Assembly (NCBI GenBank): GCA_003331935.1
Contig: QOQE01000003.1
Span: 20,568 to 84,567, forward strand
DNA from: Alphaproteobacteria bacterium
GTDB lineage: Bacteria > Pseudomonadota > Alphaproteobacteria > Rhodobacterales > Rhodobacteraceae
Length of the DNA stretch: 64,000 nt
Reading direction: 5' to 3'
This document shows, piece by piece, positions 15,435-25,128 of this stretch. The notes under the pieces were generated by a model that was given only the letters and a program-made list of their open reading frames with translations, made no database searches and had not been told where the DNA came from. Every line of letters starts with the position of its first letter. The first letter of the stretch is position 1. A program made the translations under genes and the position numbers.

Positions 15435-17834
15435 ATGAACGATAGTGAAAACAGAGATAACAAACCCAAAGTGTTAGGGCTTAAAAGTGGGACTAATACA
15501 GTTCGACAAAGCTTTTCGCACGGAAGATCGAAATCGGTTGTCGTAGAAACAAGAAGGAAAAAGCTTCTTTTCTCAAAAAAAGGTCCTTTAGCTGAAGAAA
15601 GTGCAAAACCTTTGGCATCAGATAATGAACCCAGAGAAGATGATGAGATATTAAGACGAAAGAAAGCTATAGAAGCCTCAAAAGCAGAAGAAAAAAAATT
15701 AAAAGCACAAAATGAACACGAAAAAGCGGAACAACAAAAAGAGCCGAAACAGAAAGATTTAACAGATAAAATCAATAGTGCTGATGCTTTAAATTTAGAA
15801 ACACCAGATACTAGCACTTCAAAAAAAAGAACGAAGAATGAAAATAATCAAAAGACATCTCATGAAAGCAAAACAAGAGAAAATTCGGATAAGCCAACCT
15901 CTAAGGCAACGAAGTTAAACGAAAACAAAAGAAGATCTGGAAAAATCACCATAACACAGGCATTAGGCGAGGACGTAGGGCGACAGCGATCTATAGCGTC
16001 TCTAAGAAGACGACAGGAAAAAGAAAAGCGTCAGATGCTTGAAAGTTCTTTGGAACGAGAGAAGATTATAAGAGATGTTCCAATTCCAGATACGCCTCTT
16101 ACTGTGCAGGAGCTAGCAAACAGAATGGCAGAACGATCTGCTGACTTAGTGAAAAAACTGATGACGAATGGTATAATGGTAACAAAAAATCAAGCTATTG
16201 ATATAGACACAGCTACCTTATTAGTTGAGGAGTTCGGGCACAAAGCTATCAGGGTTTCGGACTCTGACGTTGAAGATATCATAATTAATATTGATGATAC
16301 AGATGAAGAAATTAAATCACCAAGGCCTGCAGTCGTTACGATAATGGGCCATGTTGATCATGGTAAAACCACTTTGCTGGATACCCTTAGAGAAACGAAC
16401 GTCGTTTCCGGTGAAGCCGGAGGAATTACTCAACATATTGGTGCATATCAAATTACTCTAGAGAAGAATCAAAAGCTAACATTTCTAGATACACCAGGGC
16501 ATGCTGCATTTAGCAACATGAGATCGAGAGGCGCAACCATCACAGATATTGTTGTACTAGTTGTCGCTGCAGACGATAGTGTAAAGCCACAAACTATTGA
16601 AGCTATAAATCATGCTAAGGAAGCAAAGGTTCCAATGATTGTAGCAATAAATAAAATAGATAAACAAGGGGCTGATCCAAACAAAGTTAGGACGGAACTT
16701 TTACAACATGGGATAGTTGTTGAAAGCATGTCTGGTGATGTTCTGGAGGCAGAAATATCTGCAACGAATGGAACTGGCTTAGAAAAATTACTTGAAAATA
16801 TAATCTTACAGGCTGAGCTTTTAGAGCTTAAATCCAATGAAAAACGGCCTGCGGAGGGTACAGTTGTAGAGGCAAAACTAGATATGGGACGAGGTCCTGT
16901 GGCGACCGTTTTAGTTCAGAAAGGTACTTTGAAAAAGGGTGATATTTTTGTTGTAGGTCAACAATGGGGTAAGGTGAGAGCACTTTTCAACGATAAAAAA
17001 GAAACGATTGATTTTGCCATACCTTCAACACCTGTAGAAGTTCTAGGGTTAAACGGAACTCCTGAAGCTGGAGACATACTAAACGTTCTGCCGAGTGAGG
17101 CAAAGGCACGGGAGATTTCCCTATACAGAGAGAAAAATTTAAAAAATAAAAAAAATACTATCGGAATGGGTTCATCACTCGATCAGTTATTAGCTAAAGC
17201 TAAAGAAGATGAAAAATTATCTTTTCTACCAATTATTGTTAAAGCTGATGTTAGGGGATCTGGAGAAGCGATTGTTCAAGCGATGGAAAAAATAAAAAGC
17301 GACGAGGTTGAGGTCAGAGTGGTGCATTCAGGTGTTGGCGCTATAACAGAAAGTGATATTACTCTCGCGCTGTCTTCTAATTCTATAATTATAGGGTTTA
17401 ATGTGAGAGCTAATACTGCGGCTAGAGAGAGTGCGTCTCAAAAAAACATCGATATAAGGTATTATTCTGTAATATACGATCTTGTAGACGACATAACCAA
17501 AGCGGCAGAAGGGCTGCTTTCTCCAGAGATAAGAGAAACATTTATAGGCTATGCAAAAATACAAGAAGTTTTCAAAATAACTGGGGTTGGGAAAATAGCT
17601 GGATGTTTGGTAACAGAGGGACACGCAAAAAGAGATGTTGGTGTTCGCCTTTTAAGAGAAGATGTTGTAATACATACAGGGAAATTGAAGACACTTAAGA
17701 GATTTAAAGATGAAGTAAAAGAGGTACAGTCTGGCCAAGAATGTGGTATGGCTTTCGAGGCATATGAAGATATAAGAAAAGACGATGTTATAGAAATTTT
17801 TACAACCCAGGAAGTGGCAAGAACTTTAAACTGA
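15435..17834 (+). CDS. infB: Translation initiation factor IF-2
   Basis: IF-2 is the GTPase that brings fMet-tRNA to the 30S subunit and joins the subunits. The first 230 residues or so are a long, low-complexity, Lys/Glu-rich region typical of alphaproteobacterial IF-2, including [18 protein letters not shown]. An IF2-N domain follows ([20 protein letters not shown]). The G domain has [10 protein letters not shown] (G1), DTPGH (G3) and NKID (G4), and domains II-IV follow. The ATG at 15435 gives [16 protein letters not shown], matching relatives; a GTG at 15426 is the alternative and would add three residues. Confidence 0.97.
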   Translation: MNDSENRDNKPKVLGLKSGTNTVRQSFSHGRSKSVVVETRRKKLLFSKKGPLAEESAKPLASDNEPREDDEILRRKKAIEASKAEEKKLKAQNEHEKAEQQKEPKQKDLTDKINSADALNLETPDTSTSKKRTKNENNQKTSHESKTRENSDKPTSKATKLNENKRRSGKITITQALGEDVGRQRSIASLRRRQEKEKRQMLESSLEREKIIRDVPIPDTPLTVQELANRMAERSADLVKKLMTNGIMVTKNQAIDIDTATLLVEEFGHKAIRVSDSDVEDIIINIDDTDEEIKSPRPAVVTIMGHVDHGKTTLLDTLRETNVVSGEAGGITQHIGAYQITLEKNQKLTFLDTPGHAAFSNMRSRGATITDIVVLVVAADDSVKPQTIEAINHAKEAKVPMIVAINKIDKQGADPNKVRTELLQHGIVVESMSGDVLEAEISATNGTGLEKLLENIILQAELLELKSNEKRPAEGTVVEAKLDMGRGPVATVLVQKGTLKKGDIFVVGQQWGKVRALFNDKKETIDFAIPSTPVEVLGLNGTPEAGDILNVLPSEAKAREISLYREKNLKNKKNTIGMGSSLDQLLAKAKEDEKLSFLPIIVKADVRGSGEAIVQAMEKIKSDEVEVRVVHSGVGAITESDITLALSSNSIIIGFNVRANTAARESASQKNIDIRYYSVIYDLVDDITKAAEGLLSPEIRETFIGYAKIQEVFKITGVGKIAGCLVTEGHAKRDVGVRLLREDVVIHTGKLKTLKRFKDEVKEVQSGQECGMAFEAYEDIRKDDVIEIFTTQEVARTLN

Positions 17835-17842
17835 CTTTTAAA

Positions 17843-18388
17843 ATGAACAATATGCACGGAACCACTATAGTTGGAGTTAGAAAAGGTGGAAGCGTCACAA
17901 TCGCCGGTGACGGTCAAGTGAGTTTGGGAAACACAATAATCAAAGGAACAGCGGAGAAAATAAGGTCTATAAAAAATGAAGAGTATGAAGTTATAGCCGG
18001 TTTTGCTGGTTCTACAGCTGACGCTTTTACTCTTATTGAAAGACTCGAAGAGAAACTTGAGAAGTATCCTGGTCAATTATCCAAAGCATCTGTGGAACTC
18101 GCTAAAAATTGGAGAACTGACAAATATTTGAGAAACTTAGAAGCTATGATGATAGTTTCAGATGGTATCGAATTATTAATAATTACTGGGTCGGGTGACG
18201 TATTAGAGCCAGAAAACCATATAGCATCTGTCGGCTCCGGCGGCAACTTTGCTTTAGCAGCGGCAAGAGCCTTATATGAAGGGAAAAAAAGTTCGGAGGA
18301 GATCGCTATCAAAGCTATTAATATTGCATCGGAAATATGTGTTTTCACCAACAACAAGATAAGACATTTAACTTTGAACTCGACATAA
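17843..18388 (+). CDS. hslV: ATP-dependent protease subunit HslV (ClpQ)
   Basis: HslV is the proteasome-like peptidase of the HslVU protease. The start reads [16 protein letters not shown]; the catalytic residue should be Thr7, exposed by removal of a six-residue propeptide, as in alphaproteobacterial Hsl[20 protein letters not shown] and [16 protein letters not shown] are diagnostic. At 181 residues it is full length. hslU begins one base after its stop. It follows infB by only 8 bases, so it is probably partly read from the nusA-infB transcript. Confidence 0.97.
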   Translation: MNNMHGTTIVGVRKGGSVTIAGDGQVSLGNTIIKGTAEKIRSIKNEEYEVIAGFAGSTADAFTLIERLEEKLEKYPGQLSKASVELAKNWRTDKYLRNLEAMMIVSDGIELLIITGSGDVLEPENHIASVGSGGNFALAAARALYEGKKSSEEIAIKAINIASEICVFTNNKIRHLTLNST

Positions 18389-18389
18389 T

Positions 18390-19700
18390 ATGCTCAACGA
18401 TTTAACCCCAAAGCAAATAGTAAAAGAACTAGATAGGTTCATAATAGGTCAAGAAGATGCTAAAAAGTCTGTTGCAATAGCATTGAGAAATCGGTGGAGA
18501 CATCAGCAACTAACTGGTGAGATAAAAGATGAAATTTATCCCAAAAACTTGCTTATGATTGGGCCTACAGGCGTTGGGAAAACAGAGATTTCTAGGCGCC
18601 TATCTAAGTTAGCAAAAGCACCGTTTATAAAAGTTGAAGCAACAAAATTTACAGAGGTTGGTTATGTTGGAAGAGATGTAGAACAAATAGTAAGAGACCT
18701 TCTAGAAAATGCGATATCTCTGGTAAAGGAAGAAATGAGCAAGTCTATTTATGAAAAAGCAAAAAGCGAAGCTGAAAATGTTGTTTTGAAACATATTGCT
18801 GGCGATGATGCAAGAGAGGCAACTAAAGATACTTTTAGAAAGAAGTTAAGAAATGGCCTACTGGATGAAAAGGAAATCGAAATAGAAGTATCTGAAAAAA
18901 GTAATCCTCTGCCACTTCTAGACATACCCGGCTCTTCCGGAGGATCGATGGGTGTAATGAACTTAACAGATATTTTGGGAAAAAATTTTGGTTCTCTGAA
19001 AAAAAAGAAAAAAGTTAAAATTAAAGAGAGCTATAAAATACTTATTGAGCAAGAAATGGAAAAGCTTTTAGATAATGAAATTATACAAAAAGAGGCTAAA
19101 GCTAGAGTAGAGCAGAGTGGTATTGTTTTTATAGATGAAATAGATAAAGTGTGCACGAACACTACATCGAAATCTGCTGAAGTCAGTCGTGAAGGGGTCC
19201 AGCGTGATTTGCTCCCTCTCATCGAAGGTACTACAGTATCTACTAAACATGGATCAATTAAAACTGATCAAATTCTCTTTATTTGCTCTGGAGCTTTCCA
19301 CTTATCAAAACCTTCAGATCTTCTTCCGGAGTTACAAGGTCGTCTTCCGATACGAGTACAACTGAACCCACTAAAAAAGGAGCAATTTAAGAAAATATTA
19401 ATTGATACCGATAATAGCCTCACCAAGCAGTATACTGCATTAATAAAAACAGAAGGTGTAGAGCTTGTTTTTAGTAATGACGGTATTGAGAAAATATGCC
19501 TCTTAGCAGAAGAGGTTAATTTCAACGTCGAAAATATAGGAGCGAGAAGACTTCATACCATTTTGGAAAAGGTTCTTGAAAACGTGAGTTTTAATGCACC
19601 TGATTTAAAGGGAAAAAAAGTTATAGTTGACGCTAAACTGGTTGAAAAATATATAGGAACTCTGTCCAAGACCGCTGATTTAAGAAAGTATGTTCTTTGA
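18390..19700 (+). CDS. hslU: ATP-dependent protease ATPase subunit HslU (ClpY)
   Basis: HslU is the AAA+ unfoldase partner of HslV. The 436-residue protein begins [20 protein letters not shown] and has Walker [11 protein letters not shown], the [16 protein letters not shown] motif, an inserted I-domain (about 110-220), Walker B with [11 protein letters not shown], the sensor region, and a C-terminal LRKYVL tail that should insert into HslV. Its last 21 bases overlap the convergent smr gene, leaving no room for a hairpin terminator. Confidence 0.97.
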   Translation: MLNDLTPKQIVKELDRFIIGQEDAKKSVAIALRNRWRHQQLTGEIKDEIYPKNLLMIGPTGVGKTEISRRLSKLAKAPFIKVEATKFTEVGYVGRDVEQIVRDLLENAISLVKEEMSKSIYEKAKSEAENVVLKHIAGDDAREATKDTFRKKLRNGLLDEKEIEIEVSEKSNPLPLLDIPGSSGGSMGVMNLTDILGKNFGSLKKKKKVKIKESYKILIEQEMEKLLDNEIIQKEAKARVEQSGIVFIDEIDKVCTNTTSKSAEVSREGVQRDLLPLIEGTTVSTKHGSIKTDQILFICSGAFHLSKPSDLLPELQGRLPIRVQLNPLKKEQFKKILIDTDNSLTKQYTALIKTEGVELVFSNDGIEKICLLAEEVNFNVENIGARRLHTILEKVLENVSFNAPDLKGKKVIVDAKLVEKYIGTLSKTADLRKYVL

Positions 19701-20267
19701 TTTCTTAAGAAAGAAATAATAAGCGCCTTCTCCGCCATGCCGGTCTAATGCTTTTGATATATATTGTACTTTATCACTATAAAAACTGTCTGAAAGCCAG
19801 TTTTTTAACTCGCTTTTTATAGTTAGCGTTTTTCCATGTATGTTAGGCTTTGAGTTTGACCCTTTCCCTGTAATGATCAATAACAACCTTTTTTTTTGCC
19901 GCAAACCATCTCCGACATAAAGCCTTAGCATACTCTCGGCCTCTTTAAGAGATAATCCGTGAAGATCTAACGTTCCTTCTATAATGATTTTTCCATTTTT
20001 TATTCTTCTAAGTTTACTCCTCTCTATATCTATGTCTGTCTTGGGGGCGATTAAACTTAGAATAGATTTTCCAAAATAGTTTTTTCTTTCTAATGGCTGC
20101 GTTTTTATATCGGCCTTAGGGTGAGATCTAAATTCCTCTACGACATCAGGAGCCCTATGGTCTACAACATTAAAGCTTATACTTCCGCCACGAGAATAAT
20201 TTTTCTTTATTTTATTTTGAGAAACGAATTCTTCCCATATAACTTGGTTATTATCTTTTTTCGTCAT
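19680..20267 (-). CDS. Smr-domain protein (possible endonuclease)
   Basis: The 195-residue protein carries an Smr domain in its C-terminal half: [17 protein letters not shown], then [12 protein letters not shown] and the terminal [16 protein letters not shown]. Smr domains occur in DNA or RNA nicking endonucleases and in ribosome rescue factors. The N-terminal half is low complexity and basic. Alphaproteobacterial members usually sit near mltA and a Tim44-like gene; here mltA is missing and the Tim44-like gene follows 12 bases upstream in the same orientation. It overlaps hslU tail to tail by 21 bases. Confidence 0.88.
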   Translation of the reverse strand: MTKKDNNQVIWEEFVSQNKIKKNYSRGGSISFNVVDHRAPDVVEEFRSHPKADIKTQPLERKNYFGKSILSLIAPKTDIDIERSKLRRIKNGKIIIEGTLDLHGLSLKEAESMLRLYVGDGLRQKKRLLLIITGKGSNSKPNIHGKTLTIKSELKNWLSDSFYSDKVQYISKALDRHGGEGAYYFFLKKSKNILS

Positions 20268-20279
20268 CCGTTTCTTCTC

Positions 20280-20933
20280 TTATAACGTTGACTTTAAAAG
20301 CCAAATTGGAGACTTTTTGGAAAGGTCTTTAGTAAAAACCCAAGTATCTTTTTGTTTTTTTATTTCATCCGGGTGACCCTCTACCACAGATCCTTCTGCA
20401 TCTTTTACTACAGTGGAAATCTCGGATTTAAATGATAGTGTGATATCTGCTATCTTAGTTTTTTCACTGAATGAAGCATCTATTATTCTAATATCCCTCA
20501 TTCCAATAAACTTTGCTTCTATTACAAGCCCGTCTTTTTTTCTCTTTTCTATAACTGACTTAAAACTTTTTAATACTTTTTGTTCTAATAGACCACCTAG
20601 CTTTTCGGTGTCCCCGTTTTCAAAGGCCATTATAATGATCTCGTATGCCATTTTAGCGCCTGACACAAATTTGTTTACACTAAAGTCACTGTCAAATTCT
20701 TTCATTTTTTTAAAGACATCAGCACTTCTGCTATTCTCTTCAACATAATCAAAAATATCATCGTCAGGGTCAGCTTTAGATGGTTCTTCTATAATATTCG
20801 GCGATTTAATTAACTTTTTAGAGGTCTTAACATTTTTAATATTTTTTTCAAAACCATCTCTAGAACCAAGAACAGCTCTCAACCGCCAAAAGAGAAATAT
20901 AGCTACAGCTGCCAATATAAAAATTTGTAACAT
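20280..20933 (-). CDS. Tim44-like domain protein, membrane anchored
   Basis: A single N-terminal membrane helix (LQIFILAAVAIFLFWRLRAVLG) is followed by a charged linker and a Tim44-like domain from about residue 75 (AKMAYEIIIMAFENGDTEKLGGLLEQKVLKSF), ending in a beta-rich part with DTWVFTKDLSKKSPIWLL. Tim44-like proteins are common in Alphaproteobacteria and related to the mitochondrial import protein Tim44; in bacteria they are probably inner-membrane proteins of unknown role. The neighbouring divergent secB fits a location near protein export, but no functional link is shown. Length 217 residues. Confidence 0.86.
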   Translation of the reverse strand: MLQIFILAAVAIFLFWRLRAVLGSRDGFEKNIKNVKTSKKLIKSPNIIEEPSKADPDDDIFDYVEENSRSADVFKKMKEFDSDFSVNKFVSGAKMAYEIIIMAFENGDTEKLGGLLEQKVLKSFKSVIEKRKKDGLVIEAKFIGMRDIRIIDASFSEKTKIADITLSFKSEISTVVKDAEGSVVEGHPDEIKKQKDTWVFTKDLSKKSPIWLLKSTL

Positions 20934-21012
20934 ACGTTATAATCCATTTCTTATTTATATCACCATATTAGGGAATACATGTTTTCAGTGAGGTATATAA
21001 GATTTTATTTTA

Positions 21013-21041
21013 TTGTGTCCACTAGTAAGATGGAGTATATA
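21013..21041 (+). promoter_or_regulatory. Possible sigma-70 promoter ahead of secB
   Basis: TTGTGT (21013-21018) and TATATA (21036-21041) are separated by 17 bases. Transcription from here would start near 21048, only about 8 bases before the secB ATG, so the message would be nearly leaderless. In this AT-rich background the -10 match may be chance. Confidence 0.33.
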
Positions 21042-21055
21042 GTCCTGAAAAATAA

Positions 21056-21553
21056 ATGAAAGTTAAAACTTTTATGTCTATCAAGCAAAAAAACTCAGAC
21101 GACTTTCGTTACTATGTCGATAATTTACTTTTCAATCACGACATAGAACTACTATCTCAGTTTGTTAAAGATATGTCTTTTGAAAAAAGGAAAGATTTCG
21201 CCCTTTTTACGGAAGAAGATTTCAAGGGGAAAACAGATTTTTCTCTCAATATTGACGTGGAAAATGAGAAACAAAATGAAGGTCAAATAGTTACTTCTCT
21301 TAACGTGAATTTAGAAGCTAAAATTAATAAGAAAACAGCTTTTATATTGGAAATGACTTATTGCGGCTTGTTTAAATTACCAGACGTACCAGAAATGATA
21401 CTAGTAAAGCAAGTTCAAGTGGAGTGCCCTAGAATGCTCTTTCCCTATATTAGAAGAATAATAAGTCAAACAATGATCGAGAGTGGAATGCCTAATGTTG
21501 ATATCAAAAACATCAATTTTTTTGATTTATATAAGTCTAATATCAAAAATTAA
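21056..21553 (+). CDS. secB: Protein-export chaperone SecB
   Basis: SecB keeps envelope precursors unfolded and delivers them to SecA. The C-terminal part carries the signature ECPRMLFPYIRRIISQ followed by MIESGMPNVDIKNINFFDLY. The N-terminal half has LSQFVKDMSFE, which aligns with the conserved (Q)YIKDLSFE segment. Length 165 residues, normal. A second ATG at 21074 is possible. It starts divergently from the Tim44-like gene and overlaps the end of convergent dnaQ by 4 bases, usual neighbours in alphaproteobacteria. Confidence 0.95.
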   Translation: MKVKTFMSIKQKNSDDFRYYVDNLLFNHDIELLSQFVKDMSFEKRKDFALFTEEDFKGKTDFSLNIDVENEKQNEGQIVTSLNVNLEAKINKKTAFILEMTYCGLFKLPDVPEMILVKQVQVECPRMLFPYIRRIISQTMIESGMPNVDIKNINFFDLYKSNIKN

Positions 21554-22275
21554 GTCCAATAATTTTTTTTCATCTTTGAGATATATTCTGAATGTAGGCT
21601 AATTTCTTCTTTGGATAATCTGTTTTCTGTTAGAAGGTTTTTCCTTGTAAACTTCTTTCTTTCCTTACTATCTTCAAAAAAATATTTGGTTTTGAGACCG
21701 ATATTTGAAAACTCGAAGCCTGGCTGCTGTCCTCCTGATAATTCTAAATAGACTTCAGCAAGTATTTCGCTATCTATAAGTGCTCCGTGTTTTCCCTTTC
21801 TTTTATTACTGATACCAAACTTTACACATAACGAGTCTAGAGAGACTGACTTTCCAGGGTATAAGTTTTTAGCTATATCTAAGGTATCTATGATAATTTC
21901 TTTTCTGATCTCTTTGTATGGTAATTTTTTATAAACCTGCTGATTACTGTTCTCAAGAAGTTGAAGTTCATAATTTATAAATCCGATGTCAAACTTCGCA
22001 TTGTGTATAATAAGATTTGATTCTCCTAGAAAAGAGAGAAAACTTTCTACTACTTCTGAGAACAATGGTTTGTTTGATAAAAACTCTGTAGTCAATCCGT
22101 GAACGTTAAAAGCCTCTTGTGGCATTTCTCTATCCATTACTGGATTTAAATAGCTGTGAAACGTTTTTCCTGTTGGTATATGGTTAATAAGCTCTATAGC
22201 GCCTATTTCAACAAGTCGGTCTCCTTTATTATAATCTAAGCCAGTGGTTTCGGTATCTAAGACTATTTCTCTCAT
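21550..22275 (-). CDS. dnaQ: DNA polymerase III epsilon subunit (3'-5' proofreading exonuclease)
   Basis: DnaQ proofreads for the replicative polymerase. The 241-residue protein has the DEDDh exonuclease motifs: Exo I LDTETTGLDY, Exo II HNAKFDIGFINYE, and Exo III with HGALIDSEILAEVYLEL. A C-terminal tail of about 55 residues would contact the alpha subunit. It is the third gene of aroE-coaE-dnaQ, overlapping coaE by 4 bases, an order widely kept in Alphaproteobacteria near the origin. Confidence 0.96.
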   Translation of the reverse strand: MREIVLDTETTGLDYNKGDRLVEIGAIELINHIPTGKTFHSYLNPVMDREMPQEAFNVHGLTTEFLSNKPLFSEVVESFLSFLGESNLIIHNAKFDIGFINYELQLLENSNQQVYKKLPYKEIRKEIIIDTLDIAKNLYPGKSVSLDSLCVKFGISNKRKGKHGALIDSEILAEVYLELSGGQQPGFEFSNIGLKTKYFFEDSKERKKFTRKNLLTENRLSKEEISLHSEYISKMKKNYWT

Positions 22276-22883
22276 TTCAGTAGCGTCTCATTCTTTAGTT
22301 TGCGGTAAAGGTCGATAACATCCTTCTGTGTCTCTGATAGCGATTTGTCAGTGTTTATAATAAAGTCAGCTCTTTTTAACTTGTCTTCTTCACTCAATTG
22401 ATTTCGCTTTATGAGTTTATAGTCTTTCTCAGTCATATTTTTTCTTCTTAGAACTCGAGTTTGTTGAGTTATCTCTGAAGCCGTTACCAAAACAATGGCA
22501 TCAAAATTTTTCTCTTGGTTCTTTTCAAAAAGGAGGGGAATGTCATAAATAATTATGGGGTCGTTTTTATATAGTTCCGCAAAAGAGTTTCTCGACTTAC
22601 GTAAAAGGGGGTGTACTATCTCCTCTATTTTTTTCAATATGGAGTTGTCTTTGTGAATTAAATTTCTTAGTTTTTTTTTATCGACACCTGTTTTTGTTAA
22701 AACGCTCGGGAAATCTTTTATAAATATTTTCGTAGCCGCTCCATTTTTTGAGTAAAGCGAATTGACCTCGTTATCAGCACACCATACAGGGACACCAAAT
22801 TTTCGAAACATGTTTGATACTGTTGTTTTTCCCATGGCTATTGAACCAGTTAAGCCAAGAATAAGTCTAGGGTTTTTATTCAA
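22272..22883 (-). CDS. coaE: Dephospho-CoA kinase
   Basis: CoaE adds the 3'-phosphate to dephospho-CoA, the final step of CoA synthesis. The P-loop is GLTGSIAMGKTTVSNMF near residue 10, followed by GVPVWCADNEVNSLY, the helical CoA region with VHPLLR, and YDIPLLFEKN. Length 203 residues, as expected. Both ends overlap its neighbours (8 bases with aroE, 4 with dnaQ), so the three genes are translationally coupled. Confidence 0.96.
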   Translation of the reverse strand: MNKNPRLILGLTGSIAMGKTTVSNMFRKFGVPVWCADNEVNSLYSKNGAATKIFIKDFPSVLTKTGVDKKKLRNLIHKDNSILKKIEEIVHPLLRKSRNSFAELYKNDPIIIYDIPLLFEKNQEKNFDAIVLVTASEITQQTRVLRRKNMTEKDYKLIKRNQLSEEDKLKRADFIINTDKSLSETQKDVIDLYRKLKNETLLK

Positions 22884-23721
22884 TTATAAACTTTCTGATA
22901 TGATCGTCTATAACAGGTGTTTTTTGGAACCAGTGTTCAAAACCGGGAACTGCTTGGTTTATTAACATACCTATACCACCGACTGTTTTTAAATTAAGTT
23001 TCTTGGCTTCTTTTAAAAGGTCTGTGACCAATGGGTTGTACACGATGTCGACCACCAGTGTCGTCTTTTTCGCTCTCGATATAGGTTGAGAAAAGTCTGG
23101 CTGTCCGACCATACCCATAGATGTTGCATTAATTATTATATCTACTTCCCCTACCATTTCTGGAGCATTTCGCCAATCCACCACCGACACTTTAGCGCCT
23201 AGGTTTTCAGATATTATTTGAGCCTTAGATCGAGTTCTATTCGATATTCCTACTTCCTTTATACCGTTTGATATTAGCGCTGATGCTATAGCTCTAGAGG
23301 AACCACCCGCTCCATAAATTATCGCTCTCTTATCATAGAAATCAAAATCTGGTATCTCATCCATTATATTTTGAATAAAGCCATATCCATCTGTATTATC
23401 AGCATGAATCTTTCCACTTTTACTAAAGTATAGTGTGTTTGCAGCCCCAATTAGCGATGCTCTGTCAGTTACAGAATCTGCATAAGTCAAAACGTTTGTC
23501 TTATGGGGAATAGTTACATTAACTCCTTTAAAACCAAGGTCAATTAACCCTTCTATAGAGCTTTTGAGCTTTTCAGTAGTTACAGAGAAAGGAACATAGA
23601 AACCGTTTATTTTGTATTTTGTTAACCAATAGTTGTGTAACTTAGGTGATTTACTATGAGATATCGGATGCCCAATTACTCCAGCAAGATATGGGGCATT
23701 GTCGATTGTTATTTTATCCAT
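22876..23721 (-). CDS. aroE: Shikimate dehydrogenase (NADP+)
   Basis: AroE reduces 3-dehydroshikimate in aromatic amino acid synthesis. The substrate domain shows GVIGHPISHSKSPKLHN, GVNVTIPHK with the catalytic Lys, and ADNTDGYGF. The nucleotide domain has IYGAGGSSRAIASAL and SNRTRSKA. The C-terminal GGIGMLINQAVPGFEHW is intact. 281 residues. It is first in the leftward aroE-coaE-dnaQ group and begins at the edge of the candidate origin. A maf-like gene often precedes aroE in relatives; none is here. Confidence 0.97.
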   Translation of the reverse strand: MDKITIDNAPYLAGVIGHPISHSKSPKLHNYWLTKYKINGFYVPFSVTTEKLKSSIEGLIDLGFKGVNVTIPHKTNVLTYADSVTDRASLIGAANTLYFSKSGKIHADNTDGYGFIQNIMDEIPDFDFYDKRAIIYGAGGSSRAIASALISNGIKEVGISNRTRSKAQIISENLGAKVSVVDWRNAPEMVGEVDIIINATSMGMVGQPDFSQPISRAKKTTLVVDIVYNPLVTDLLKEAKKLNLKTVGGIGMLINQAVPGFEHWFQKTPVIDDHIRKFIIE

Positions 23722-23806
23722 AGCACTATGTTAATCAAAGTAGAGTTCTGTTAATAACCATTAATAATGTAATTATATATAAATAGTTATTATAAACAGC
23801 AATATT

Positions 23807-23815
23807 TTTTCCACA
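23807..23815 (+). other. DnaA box TTTTCCACA
   Basis: It fits the relaxed DnaA-box consensus TTWTNCACA at every position and differs from TTATCCACA by one base. It lies in the middle of the aroE-hemE gap and is oriented opposite to the perfect box 109 bases further on. Confidence 0.6.
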
Positions 23816-23923
23816 AACTAACTCACATTTACATAGTTATATAAAAAACTCTCTATGATGTTGAAAAACTATAAATTATTAAGTTAAATTAGAGGCTTAC
23901 ATATTAACTTTTAATAAAAAGTG

Positions 23924-23932
23924 TGTGGATAA
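23924..23932 (-). other. DnaA box TTATCCACA (perfect)
   Basis: The plus strand reads TGTGGATAA, the exact complement of the strong DnaA box. It lies about 70 bases before the hemE start in the AT-rich gap. Binding here might also influence hemE transcription. Confidence 0.68.
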
Positions 23933-23999
23933 GTATTCTATTTACATTAAACCCACATTTTTTAGTGTATATACTACAAACAACATATATATATATATT

Positions 24000-25031
24000 A
24001 TGAATCTGTTTTTAGACTGTGTAAAAGGGTTACCTGTAAAAAGACCGCCCGTCTGGTTTATGCGTCAAGCTGGCAGATACTTATCTGAATATAGAGATAC
24101 AAGAAAAAAGGCCGGTTCCTTTTTAAACCTCTGCTATAATTCTAATCTAGCTACAGAAGTCACACTCCAACCCATAGATAAATTTGGGTTTGATGCTGCC
24201 ATCCTATTTGCTGACATTTTATTAATATTGGATGCTCTTGGAGTGAACGTGCAATTTGTTGAGGGCCAAGGACCGTTATTAGACCCTGTAAAAAGTAAGA
24301 AAGATATAAACCTTCTTAAAACTACAGAGAAAATACATGACAAGTTATCTCCAGTCTATGACACTGTGAAAAAACTAAAACAGCATTTACCAAAAGGAGT
24401 TCCTTTAATAGGTTTTGCTGGAGCACCTTGGACCCTAGCAACATATCTTATAAATGGAAGAGGCGAGCAGGGATCGTTAACAGCAAAAAAGTTTATTATT
24501 GCGAACAATCCGGAGTTCGAAGAGATTATAAAATTGCTTACTGAAGCCACAGTAGAATATATCTTAATGCAAATTAAGTCGGGAGCCGATGTAATAAAGA
24601 TTTTTGACAGCTGGGCTGGAGCGTTAAACGCGGATATGGTCCGAAGTTATTCTTTAAATCCAATAAAAACAATTGTAACTGAAGTAAAAAAACAGTTTCC
24701 AGAAATACCATTTATAGTATTTCCTAGATCTGTAAATACTATATATAGTGATTTTTCCGAAGTAAAAGAGTTTGATGTTCTGGCGGTTGATCAATTTTTG
24801 GATCGTAAATGGATAGCTGAAAATATACAACCAAAAAAAGTAATTCAGGGGAATTTGGATCCTCTATTTCTAACTCAAGATAAAGAGAATCTTCTTAGTG
24901 AGCTTAAAAGGGTTACTGAAGATTTTAAAAAATATCCTTATGTCTTTAATCTAGGACATGGAATTACCCCAGATGCTAGAGTAGAAAATGTTACTCTAGT
25001 GGTTGATTATATAAAAGAGTTAAAATTATAG
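24000..25031 (+). CDS. hemE: Uroporphyrinogen decarboxylase
   Basis: HemE removes four carboxyl groups from uroporphyrinogen III to give coproporphyrinogen III. The N-terminal PPVWFMRQAGRYLSEYR holds the conserved Arg residues of the active site, followed by FGFDAAILFADILLILDALG, GFAGAPWTLATYLI and the C-terminal FNLGHGITPDA. I place the start at ATG 24000, giving 343 residues; an upstream in-frame ATG at 23925 would add 25 residues translated from the AT-rich origin and overlapping a DnaA box. There is no Shine-Dalgarno, only an (AT)n tract, before the ATG. Two other heme genes lie at the window's left end. Confidence 0.95.
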   Translation: MNLFLDCVKGLPVKRPPVWFMRQAGRYLSEYRDTRKKAGSFLNLCYNSNLATEVTLQPIDKFGFDAAILFADILLILDALGVNVQFVEGQGPLLDPVKSKKDINLLKTTEKIHDKLSPVYDTVKKLKQHLPKGVPLIGFAGAPWTLATYLINGRGEQGSLTAKKFIIANNPEFEEIIKLLTEATVEYILMQIKSGADVIKIFDSWAGALNADMVRSYSLNPIKTIVTEVKKQFPEIPFIVFPRSVNTIYSDFSEVKEFDVLAVDQFLDRKWIAENIQPKKVIQGNLDPLFLTQDKENLLSELKRVTEDFKKYPYVFNLGHGITPDARVENVTLVVDYIKELKL

Positions 25032-25059
25032 TATCAAGCGCTCCTCTTTAGATAAAATA

Positions 25060-25088
25060 TTGACACACATAAAAAAATCACTTAACGT
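25060..25088 (+). promoter_or_regulatory. Possible promoter ahead of rho
   Basis: A perfect -35 TTGACA (25060-25065) is followed after 17 bases by TAACGT (25083-25088), a poor -10. It lies in the 97-base hemE-rho gap. Rho is often autoregulated in its leader, but I see no clear structure here. Confidence 0.3.
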
Positions 25089-25128
25089 CCATTCATCACA
25101 ATCCCCTCGTTAAAAAATCCTCAAATAT

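Larger units (their letters stand above)
23722..23999. other. Candidate chromosomal replication origin (oriC)
   Basis: This 278-base gap is the longest without a gene and is extremely AT-rich. It holds two sites fitting the DnaA consensus TTWTNCACA: TTTTCCACA at 23807-23815 (+) and a perfect TTATCCACA at 23924-23932 (-). One-mismatch sites lie at 23749-23757 (-), 23859-23867 (-), and at the aroE start (23714-23722, +). An (AT)n run lies just before hemE at 23986-23997 and could unwind easily. Genes point away on both sides (aroE-coaE-dnaQ left; hemE through parB right). In Caulobacter and Rickettsia the origin is beside hemE, and two parS sites follow within 6 kb. Flanking hairpins or CtrA sites are not clear. 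Confidence 0.68.
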
